Positions 1 through 9,301 of a DNA stretch of 64,000 nucleotides are shown here, piece after piece; within the stretch, counting starts at the first letter, position 1, and every line of letters starts with the position of its first letter. Source of the stretch: Oscheius dolichura (taxonomy: Eukaryota > Nematoda > Chromadorea > Rhabditida > Rhabditidae); assembly GCA_932521035.1 (NCBI GenBank), contig OW051492.1:11284001-11348000 (forward strand), read 5' to 3'. Under the pieces are notes generated by a model, which ran no database searches, had not been told where the DNA came from, and worked only from the letters and a program-made list of their open reading frames with translations. The position numbers and the translations under genes were made by a program.

Positions 1-300
1 TAAAAACCTAATGATTGGAGAACGTTCGACCACTCTTCTTGTAGAGCTCGACGAGTAGAGTACGAATAACCCAAGCTCGAATAGGGTTCGCTGAACAAAT
101 AGGGTTTTATAGCCCAAAAACTATTATAATCCAGAAAAAGGTACAGTAATATGGTGCAGCTTTTGGAAAAGAAGGTAGGAGGTCCGAAATTGTACTCTTT
201 CGAACCGCCTCATCGAGCTGAGTCTAAAAAACCAGCTCCCGTCACAGGAGGACGCCTTTGAGCCACGTTATGGCTCCTAGATCATAAACCAGGGTTTAAG
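1..300 (+). repeat. Partial L unit at window start
   Basis: The window opens 43 bases into an L monomer of L1 type (TAGGG, AAAAAGG, GAAAAGAAGG). The L-specific segment is complete and ends at 300 with GGGTTTAAG. Confidence 0.95.
151..261 (+). other. Recurrent 36-codon ATG frame in every L unit (not a supported gene)
   Basis: In the L-specific segment (unit positions 194-304) ATG GTG CAG CTT.. runs 36 codons to TGA. The peptide would start MVQLLEKKVGG and end PAPVTGGRL. The frame recurs in essentially all L units on the strand of the arm (for example 685-795) and is absent from S. It is not supported as a gene. There is no ribosome-binding or Kozak-type context that I can defend. Changes I noticed in it are mostly amino-acid-changing: E18Q (TTTCCAACC units), P12S and L4H in the right arm, E6G at 7031, S16P at 7594, P20S at 36137 and G34R at 47962. 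Only one common synonymous change was noticed (AAG/AAA at codon 7). The A insertion in the run 9226-9232 breaks it. Confidence 0.15.
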
Positions 301-491
301 CCAATACAAATCTCTTGGGCAATTTGAACAGGCCAGTACGGAATAAAAACCTAATGATTGGAGAACGTTCGACCACTCTTCTTGTAGAGCTCGACGAGTT
401 GAGTACGAATAACCCAAGATCGAATAGGGTTCGCTGAACAAATCGCGTTTTATAGCCCAAAAACTATTATAGTCCAAAAATAGGGGGTAGG
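301..491 (+). repeat. Reference short monomer S (191 bp)
   Basis: Example of a complete S unit. The core 301-484 aligns to the L core, and 485-491 (GGGTAGG) replaces the 159-bp L-specific segment. S units also carry two nearly diagnostic bases just before the break: TATTATAGTCCAAAAAT in S versus TATTATAATCCAGAAAT or ..AGAAAAA in L. S is therefore best read as an L derivative with an internal deletion of a net 152 bp that spread by amplification, although the reverse (L made by insertion) cannot be excluded from this window. Confidence 0.95.
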
Positions 492-834
492 CCAATACAA
501 ATCTCTTGGGCAATTTGAACAGGCCAGTACGGAATAAAAACCTAATGATTGGAGAACGTTCGACCACTCTTCTTGTAGAGCTCGACGAGTAGAGTACGAA
601 TAACCCAAGCTCGAATAGGGTTCGCTGAACAAATAGGGTTTTATAGCCCAAAAACTATTATAATCCAGAAAAAGGTACAGTAATATGGTGCAGCTTTTGG
701 AAAAGAAGGTAGGAGGTCCGAAATTGTACTCTTTCGAACCGCCTCATCGAGCTGAGTCTAAAAAACCAGCTCCCGTCACAGGAGGACGCCTTTGAGCCAC
801 GTTATGGCTCCTAGATCATAAACCAGGGTTTAAG
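492..834 (+). repeat. Reference long monomer L (343 bp), L1 haplotype
   Basis: Example of a complete L unit. Core 492-675, L-specific segment 676-834. By hand count of an L2-type unit, the core is about 41% GC and the L-specific segment about 47% GC. The core contains one SacI palindrome (GAGCTC) inside a larger dyad and a TATA-like element on the minus strand. The L-specific segment contains the only ATG-started short frame longer than 30 codons (685-795) and a perfect 6-bp-stem hairpin. The length is close to two nucleosome repeats, but the two halves are not recognisably direct copies of each other. Confidence 0.95.
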
Positions 835-1633
835 CCAATACAAATCTCTTGGGCAATTTGAACAGGCCAGTACGGAATAAAAACCTAATGATTGGAGAAC
901 GTTCGACCACTCTTCTTGTAGAGCTCGACGAGTAGAGTACGAATAACCCAAGCTCGAATAGGGTTCGCTGAACAAATAGGGTTTTATAGCCCAAAAACTA
1001 TTATAATCCAGAAAAAGGTACAGTAATATGGTGCAGCTTTTGGAAAAGAAGGTAGGAGGTCCGAAATTGTACTCTTTCGAACCGCCTCATCGAGCTGAGT
1101 CTAAAAAACCAGCTCCCGTCACAGGAGGACGCCTTTGAGCCACGTTATGGCTCCTAGATCATAAACCAGGGTTTAAGCCAATACAAATCTCTTGGGCAAT
1201 TTGAACAGGCCAGTACGGAATAAAAACCTAATGATTGGAGAACGTTCGACCACTCTTCTTGTAGAGCTCGACGAGTTGAGTACGAATAACCCAAGATCGA
1301 CTAAGGTTCGCTGAACAAATCGCGTTTTATAGCCCAAAAACTATTATAGTCCAAAAATAGGGGGTAGGCCAATACAAATCTCTTGGGCAATTTGAACAGG
1401 CCAGTACGGAATAAAAACCTAATGATTGGAGAACGTTCGACCACTCTTCTTGTAGAGCTCGACGAGAAGAGTACGAATAACCCAAGATCGACTAAGGTTC
1501 GCTGAACAAATCGCGTTTTATAGCCCAAAAACTATTATAGTCCAAAAATAGGGGGTAGGCCAATACAAATCTCTTGGGCAATTTGAACAGGCCAGTACGG
1601 AATAAAAACCTAATGATTGGAGAACGTTCGACC

Positions 1634-1663
1634 ACTCTTCTTGTAGAGCTCGACGAGAAGAGT
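1634..1663. other. 30-bp dyad centred on GAGCTC in each core (best in AA units)
   Basis: ACTCTTCT..GAGCTC..AGAAGAGT: 13 of 15 base pairs are symmetric about 1648/1649 (unit positions 75-104). It is present in every S and L unit, about once per nucleosome-sized core. The variable bases GACGAGnnGAGTAC lie in one arm of the dyad. AA restores full arm symmetry, and TA or TT each cost one or two pairs. Such a dyad could be the site of a dimeric protein or could form a cruciform; neither is shown here. Confidence 0.75.
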
Positions 1664-1706
1664 ACGAATAACCCAAGATCGAATAGGGTTCGCTGAACAA
1701 AACGGG

Positions 1707-1713
1707 TTTTATA
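1707..1713 (-). promoter_or_regulatory. TATA-box-like TATAAAA in each core (candidate only)
   Basis: On the strand opposite to unit orientation the core reads GGGCTATAAAACCCG (TATAAAA at unit positions 148-154). The motif is present in nearly every S and L unit. Nine L units near the inversion, and one in the right arm (59999), have TATTAAA instead. It is a sequence match only. No transcript start or downstream gene is visible, so promoter function is speculative. Confidence 0.2.
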
Positions 1714-1861
1714 GCCCAAAAACTATTATAATCCAGAAATAGGTACAGTAATATGGTGCAGCTTTTGGAAAAAAAGGTAGGAGGTCCGAAATTGTACTCT
1801 TTCGAACCGCCTCATCGAGCTGAGTCTAAAAAACCAGCTCCCGTCACAGGAGGACGCCTTT

Positions 1862-1878
1862 GAGCCACGTTATGGCTC
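1862..1878. other. L-specific perfect hairpin GAGCCA-CGTTA-TGGCTC
   Basis: A 6-bp perfect stem with a 5-base loop at unit positions 303-319. It occurs in every L and is missing from every S. It overlaps the TGA of the 36-codon frame. It is short and may simply be chance, but it is unchanged in all the copies I inspected. Confidence 0.6.
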
Positions 1879-3656
1879 CTAGATCATAAACCAGGGTTTA
1901 AGCCAATACAAATCTCTTGGGCAATTTGAACAGGCCAGTACGGAATAAAAACCTAATGATTGGAGAACGTTCGACCACTCTTCTTGTAGAGCTCGACGAG
2001 AAGAGTACGAATAACCCAAGATCGAATAGGGTTCGCTGAACAAAACGGGTTTTATAGCCCAAAAACTATTATAGTCCAAAAATAGGGGGTAGGCCAATAC
2101 AAATCTCTTGGGCAATTTGAACAGGCCAGTACGGAATAAAAACCTAATGATTGGAGAACGTTCGACCACTCTTCTTGTAGAGCTCGACGAGAAGAGTACG
2201 AATAACCCAAGATCGAATAGGGTTCGCTGAACAAAACGGGTTTTATAGCCCAAAAACTATTATAATCCAGAAATAGGTACAGTAATATGGTGCAGCTTTT
2301 GGAAAAAAAGGTAGGAGGTCCGAAATTGTACTCTTTCCAACCGCCTCATCGAGCTGAGTCTAAAAAACCAGCTCCCGTCACAGGAGGACGCCTTTGAGCC
2401 ACGTTATGGCTCCTAGATCATAAACCAGGGTTTAAGCCAATACAAATCTCTTGGGCAATTTGAACAGGCCAGTACGGAATAAAAACCTAATGATTGGAGA
2501 ACGTTCGACCACTCTTCTTGTAGAGCTCGACGAGAAGAGTACGAATAACCCAAGATCGAATAGGGTTCGCTGAACAAAACGGGTTTTATAGCCCAAAAAC
2601 TATTATAATCCAGAAATAGGTACAGTAATATGGTGCAGCTTTTGGAAAAAAAGGTAGGAGGTCCGAAATTGTACTCTTTCCAACCGCCTCATCGAGCTGA
2701 GTCTAAAAAACCAGCTCCCGTCACAGGAGGACGCCTTTGAGCCACGTTATGGCTCCTAGATCATAAACCAGGGTTTAAGCCAATACAAATCTCTTGGGCA
2801 ATTTGAACAGGCCAGTACGGAATAAAAACCTAATGATTGGAGAACGTTCGACCACTCTTCTTGTAGAGCTCGACGAGAAGAGTACGAATAACCCAAGATC
2901 GAATAGGGTTCGCTGAACAAAACGGGTTTTATAGCCCAAAAACTATTATAATCCAGAAATAGGTACAGTAATATGGTGCAGCTTTTGGAAAAAAAGGTAG
3001 GAGGTCCGAAATTGTACTCTTTCGAACCGCCTCATCGAGCTGAGTCTAAAAAACCAGCTCCCGTCACAGGAGGACGCCTTTGAGCCACGTTATGGCTCCT
3101 AGATCATAAACCAGGGTTTAAGCCAATACAAATCTCTTGGGCAATTTGAACAGGCCAGTACGGAATAAAAACCTAATGATTGGAGAACGTTCGACCACTC
3201 CTCTTGTAGAGCTCGACGAGTAGAGTACGAATAACCCAAGATCGAATAGGGTTCGCTGAACAGATCGCGTTTTATAGCCCAAAAACTATTATAGTCCAAA
3301 AATAGGGGGTAGGCCAATACAAATCTCTTGGGCAATTTGAACAGGCCAGTACGGAATAAAAACCTAATGATTGGAGAACGTTCGACCACTCTTCTTGTAG
3401 AGCTCGACGAGTTGAGTACGAATAACCCAAGATCGAATAGGGTTCGCTGAACAAATAGGGTTTTATAGCCCAAAAACTATTATAATCCAGAAAAAGGTAC
3501 AGTAATATGGTGCAGCTTTTGGAAAAGAAGGTAGGAGGTCCGAAATTGTACTCTTTCGAACCGCCTCATCGAGCTGAGTCTAAAAAACCAGCTCCCGTCA
3601 CAGGAGGACGCCTTTGAGCCACGTTATGGCTCCTAGATCATAAACCAGGGTTTAAG

Positions 3657-6600
3657 CCAATACAAATCTCTTGGGCAATTTGAACAGGCCAGTACGGAAT
3701 AAAAACCTAATGATTGGAGAACGTTCGACCACTCTTCTTGTAGAGCTCGACGAGTTGAGTACGCATAACCCAAGATCGAATAGGGTTCGCTGAACAAATC
3801 GCGTTTTATAGCCCAAAAACTATTATAGTCCAAAAATAGGGGGTAGGCCAATACAAATCTCTTGGGCAATTTGAACAGGCCAGTACGGAATAAAAACCTA
3901 ATGATTGGAGAACGTTCGACCACTCTTCTTGTAGAGCTCGACGAGAAGAGTACGAATAACCCAAGATCGAATAGGGTTCGCTGAACAAAACGGGTTTTAT
4001 AGCCCAAAAACTATTATAATCCAGAAATAGGTACAGTAATATGGTGCAGCTTTTGGAAAAAAAGGTAGGAGGTCCGAAATTGTACTCTTTCCAACCGCCT
4101 CATCGAGCTGAGTCTAAAAAACCAGCTCCCGTCACAGGAGGACGCCTTTGAGCCACGTTATGGCTCCTAGATCATAAACCAGGGTTTAAGCCAATACAAA
4201 TCTCTTGGGCAATTTGAACAGGCCAGTACGGAATAAAAACCTAATGATTGGAGAACGTTCGACCACTCTTCTTGTAGAGCTCGACGAGTTGAGTACGAAT
4301 AACCCAAGATCGAATAGGGTTCGCTGAACAAATAGGGTTTTATAGCCCAAAAACTATTATAATCCAGAAAAAGGTACAGTAATATGGTGCAGCTTTTGGA
4401 AAAGAAGGTAGGAGGTCCGAAATTGTACTCTTTCGAACCGCCTCATCGAGCTGAGTCTAAAAAACCAGCTCCCGTCACAGGAGGACGCCTTTGAGCCACG
4501 TTATGGCTCCTAGATCATAAACCAGGGTTTAAGCCAATACAAATCTCTTGGGCAATTTGAACAGGCCAGTACGGAATAAAAACCTAATGATTGGAGAACG
4601 TTCGACCACTCTTCTTGTAGAGCTCGACGAGTTGAGTACGCATAACCCAAGATCGAATAGGGTTCGCTGAACAAATCGCGTTTTATAGCCCAAAAACTAT
4701 TATAGTCCAAAAATAGGGGGTAGGCCAATACAAATCTCTTGGGCAATTTGAACAGGCCAGTACGGAATAAAAACCTAATGATTGGAGAACGTTCGACCAC
4801 TCTTCTTGTAGAGCTCGACGAGAAGAGTACGAATAACCCAAGATCGAATAGGGTTCGCTGAACAAAACGGGTTTTATAGCCCAAAAACTATTATAATCCA
4901 GAAATAGGTACAGTAATATGGTGCAGCTTTTGGAAAAAAAGGTAGGAGGTCCGAAATTGTACTCTTTCCAACCGCCTCATCGAGCTGAGTCTAAAAAACC
5001 AGCTCCCGTCACAGGAGGACGCCTTTGAGCCACGTTATGGCTCCTAGATCATAAACCAGGGTTTAAGCCAATACAAATCTCTTGGGCAATTTGAACAGGC
5101 CAGTACGGAATAAAAACCTAATGATTGGAGAACGTTCGACCACTCTTCTTGTAGAGCTCGACGAGTAGAGTACGAATAACCCAAGCTCGAATAGGGTTCG
5201 CTGAACAAATAGGGTTTTATAGCCCAAAAACTATTATAATCCAGAAAAAGGTACAGTAATATGGTGCAGCTTTTGGAAAAGAAGGTAGGAGGTCCGAAAT
5301 TGTACTCTTTCGAACCGCCTCATCGAGCTGAGTCTAAAAAACCAGCTCCCGTCACAGGAGGACGCCTTTGAGCCACGTTATGGCTCCTAGATCATAAACC
5401 AGGGTTTAAGCCAATACAAATCTCTTGGGCAATTTGAACAGGCCAGTACGGAATAAAAACCTAATGATTGGAGAACGTTCGACCACTCTTCTTGTAGAGC
5501 TCGACGAGTTGAGTACGAATAACCCAAGATCGACTAGGGTTCGCTGAACAAATCGCGTTTTATAGCCCAAAAACTATTATAGTCCAAAAATAGGGGGTAG
5601 GCCAATACAAATCTCTTGGGCAATTTGAACAGGCCAGTACGGAATAAAAACCTAATGATTGGAGAACGTTCGACCACTCTTCTTGTAGAGCTCGACGAGA
5701 AGAGTACGAATAACCCAAGATCGAATAGGGTTCGCTGAACAAAACGGGTTTTATAGCCCAAAAACTATTATAATCCAGAAATAGGTACAGTAATATGGTG
5801 CAGCTTTTGGAAAAAAAGGTAGGAGGTCCGAAATTGTACTCTTTCGAACCGCCTCATCGAGCTGAGTCTAAAAAACCAGCTCCCGTCACAGGAGGACGCC
5901 TTTGAGCCACGTTATGGCTCCTAGATCATAAACCAGGGTTTAAGCCAATACAAATCTCTTGGGCAATTTGAACAGGCCAGTACGGAATAAAAACCTAATG
6001 ATTGGAGAACGTTCGACCACTCTTCTTGTAGAGCTCGACGAGAAGAGTACGAATAACCCAAGATCGAATAGGGTTCGCTGAACAAAACGGGTTTTATAGC
6101 CCAAAAACTATTATAATCCAGAAATAGGTACAGTAATATGGTGCAGCTTTTGGAAAAAAAGGTAGGAGGTCCGAAATTGTACTCTTTCGAACCGCCTCAT
6201 CGAGCTGAGTCTAAAAAACCAGCTCCCGTCACAGGAGGACGCCTTTGAGCCACGTTATGGCTCCTAGATCATAAACCAGGGTTTAAGCCAATACAAATCT
6301 CTTGGGCAATTTGAACAGGCCAGTACGGAATAAAAACCTAATGATTGGAGAACGTTCGACCACTCTTCTTGTAGAGCTCGACGAGTTGAGTACGAATAAC
6401 CCAAGATCGAATAGGGTTCGCTGAACAAATCGCGTTTTATAGCCCAAAAACTATTATAGTCCAAAAATAGGGGGTAGGCCAATACAAATCTCTTGGGCAA
6501 TTTGAACAGGCCAGTACGGAATAAAAACCTAATGATTGGAGAACGTTCGACCACTCTTCTTGTAGAGCTCGACGAGAAGAGTACGAATAACCCAAGATCG

Positions 6601-7164
6601 AATAGGGTTCGCTGAACAAAACGGGTTTTATAGCCCAAAAACTATTATAATCCAGAAATAGGTACAGTAATATGGTGCAGCTTTTGGAAAAAAAGGTAGG
6701 AGGTCCGAAATTGTACTCTTTCCAACCGCCTCATCGAGCTGAGTCTAAAAAACCAGCTCCCGTCACAGGAGGACGCCTTTGAGCCACGTTATGGCTCCTA
6801 GATCATAAACCAGGGTTTAAGCCAATACAAATCTCTTGGGCAATTTGAACAGGCCAGTACGGAATAAAAACCTAATGATTGGAGAACGTTCGACCACTCT
6901 TCTTGTAGAGCTCGACGAGAAGAGTACGAATAACCCAAGATCGAATAGGGTTCGCTGAACAAAACGGGTTTTATAGCCCAAAAACTATTATAATCCAGAA
7001 ATAGGTACAGTAATATGGTGCAGCTTTTGGGAAAAAAGGTAGGAGGTCCGAAATTGTACTCTTTCGAACCGCCTCATCGAGCTGAGTCTAAAAAACCAGC
7101 TCCCGTCACAGGAGGACGCCTTTGAGCCACGTTATGGCTCCTAGATCATAAACCAGGGTTTAAG
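3657..7164 (+). repeat. Four 877-bp higher-order repeats (S-L-L)
   Basis: S-L-L modules start at 3657, 4534, 5411 and 6288, each exactly 877 bp. The first two share a private substitution in the S unit (TACGCATAAC instead of TACGAATAAC; C at 3764 and 4641, exactly 877 apart), which shows that they are recent copies of each other. The S at 5411 carries GATCGACTAGGG, which introduces a stop codon in one minus-strand frame. Confidence 0.93.
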
Positions 7165-9301
7165 CCAATACAAATCTCTTGGGCAATTTGAACAGGCCAG
7201 TACGGAATAAAAACCTAATGATTGGAGAACGTTCGACCACTCTTCTTGTAGAGCTCGACGAGTTGAGTACGAATAACCCAAGATCGAATAGGGTTCGCTG
7301 AACAAATCGCGTTTTATAGCCCAAAAACTATTATAGTCCAAAAATAGGGGGTAGGCCAATACAAATCTCTTGGGCAATTTGAACAGGCCAGTACGGAATA
7401 AAAACCTAATGATTGGAGAACGTTCGACCACTCTTCTTGTAGAGCTCGACGAGTAGAGTACGAATAACCCAAGCTCGAATAAGGTTCGCTGAACAAATAG
7501 GGTTTTATAGCCCAAAAACTATTATAATCCAGAAAAAGGTACAGTAATATGGTGCAGCTTTTGGAAAAGAAGGTAGGAGGTCCGAAATTGTACCCTTTCG
7601 AACCGCCTCATCGAGCTGAGTCTAAAAAACCAGCTCCCGTCACAGGAGGACGCCTTTGAGCCACGTTATGGCTCCTAGATCATAAACCAGGGTTTAAGCC
7701 AATACAAATCTCTTGGGCAATTTGAACAGGCCAGTACGGAATAAAAACCTAATGATTGGAGAACGTTCGACCACTCTTCTTGTAGAGCTCGACGAGTTGA
7801 GTACGAATAACCCAAGATCGAATAGGGTTCGCTGAACAAATCGCGTTTTATAGCCCAAAAACTATTATAGTCCAAAAATAGGGGGTAGGCCAATACAAAT
7901 CTCTTGGGCAATTTGAACAGGCCAGTACGGAATAAAAACCTAATGATTGGAGAACGTTCGACCACTCTTCTTGTAGAGCTCGACGAGTAGAGTACGAATA
8001 ACCCAAGCTCGAATAGGGTTCGCTGAACAAATAGGGTTTTATAGCCCAAAAACTATTATAATCCAGAAAAAGGTACAGTAATATGGTGCAGCTTTTGGAA
8101 AAGAAGGTAGGAGGTCCGAAATTGTACTCTTTCGAACCGCCTCATCGAGCTGAGTCTAAAAAACCAGCTCCCGTCACAGGAGGACGCCTTTGAGCCACGT
8201 TATGGCTCCTAGATCATAAACCAGGGTTTAAGCCAATACAAATCTCTTGGGCAATTTGAACAGGCCAGTACGGAATAAAAACCTAATGATTGGAGAACGT
8301 TCGACCACTCTTCTTGTAGAGCTCGACGAGTTGAGTACGAATAACCCAAGATCGAATAGGGTTCGCTGAACAAATCGCGTTTTATAGCCCAAAAACTATT
8401 ATAGTCCAAAAATAGGGGGTAGGCCAATACAAATCTCTTGGGCAATTTGAACAGGCCAGTACGGAATAAAAACCTAATGATTGGAGAACGTTCGACCACT
8501 CTTCTTGTAGAGCTCGACGAGTAGAGTACGAATAACCCAAGCTCGAATAGGGTTCGCTGAACAAATAGGGTTTTATAGCCCAAAAACTATTATAATCCAG
8601 AAAAAGGTACAGTAATATGGTGCAGCTTTTGGAAAAGAAGGTAGGAGGTCCGAAATTGTACTCTTTCGAACCGCCTCATCGAGCTGAGTCTAAAAAACCA
8701 GCTCCCGTCACAGGAGGACGCCTTTGAGCCACGTTATGGCTCCTAGATCATAAACCAGGGTTTAAGCCAATACAAATCTCTTGGGCAATTTGAACAGGCC
8801 AGTACGGAATAAAAACCTAATGATTGGAGAACGTTCGACCACTCTTCTTGTAGAGCTCGACGAGTTGAGTACGAATAACCCAAGATCGAATAGGGTTCGC
8901 TGAACAAATCGCGTTTTATAGCCCAAAAACTATTATAGTCCAAAAATAGGGGGTAGGCCAATACAAATCTCTTGGGCAATTTGAACAGGCCAGTACGGAA
9001 TAAAAACCTAATGATTGGAGAACGTTCGACCACTCTTCTTGTAGAGCTCGACGAGTAGAGTACGAATAACCCAAGCTCGAATAGGGTTCGCTGAACAAAT
9101 AGGGTTTTATAGCCCAAAAACTATTATAATCCAGAAAAAGGTACAGTAATATGGTGCAGCTTTTGGAAAAGAAGGTAGGAGGTCCGAAATTGTACTCTTT
9201 CGAACCGCCTCATCGAGCTGAGTCTAAAAAAACCAGCTCCCGTCACAGGAGGACGCCTTTGAGCCACGTTATGGCTCCTAGATCATAAACCAGGGTTTAA
9301 G
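7165..9301 (+). repeat. Four 534-bp higher-order repeats (S-L)
   Basis: S-L modules start at 7165, 7699, 8233 and 8767. All combine an S of TT/TCGCG type with an L1 unit and are nearly identical. The last L (8958-9301) is 344 bp because an A-run at 9226-9232 has seven instead of six A's. This is the only non-343-bp complete L that I found in the window. 534 bp equals 3 x 178, so this module preserves reading frame. Confidence 0.93.

Larger units (their letters stand above)
301..3656 (+). repeat. Irregular S/L block
   Basis: Unit starts: S 301; L 492, 835; S 1178, 1369; L 1560; S 1903; L 2094, 2437, 2780; S 3123; L 3314. It contains one tandem S doublet (1178 and 1369). Both S units of that doublet sit next to cores with CTAAGG or CTAGGG-type changes at the ATCGAATAGGG site (ATCGACTAAGG at about 1286-1300 and 1477-1491). 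The three L units 2094, 2437 and 2780 are L2 haplotype. There is no clear higher-order period in this block. Confidence 0.93.

Noticed and set aside
277-651. Dozens of 60-130-codon open stretches as protein-coding genes
   Set aside because: All begin at TTG or GTG (one at an ATA/ATT-type codon near 38172). They recur with the repeat, read the same core in different frames, end at the same repeat-borne TAG, and match no family I recognise.
301-834. Primate alpha satellite dimer (343 is about 2 x 171)
   Set aside because: The two halves of L are not direct copies of each other, the sequence does not resemble alpha satellite, and the CENP-B-like motif has the wrong spacing.
1681-1715. Plant-type telomere repeat (TAGGGTTT and GGGTTTA occur in the unit)
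   Set aside because: Only isolated 7-8-base matches without tandem TTTAGGG. In low-complexity T/G-rich stretches this is expected by chance.
1699-1722. Phased A-tracts causing intrinsic DNA bending
   Set aside because: AAAA, TTTT and AAAAA are centred about 8 and 11.5 bp apart, which is only roughly helical phasing. Too weak to annotate without a curvature calculation or gel-mobility data.
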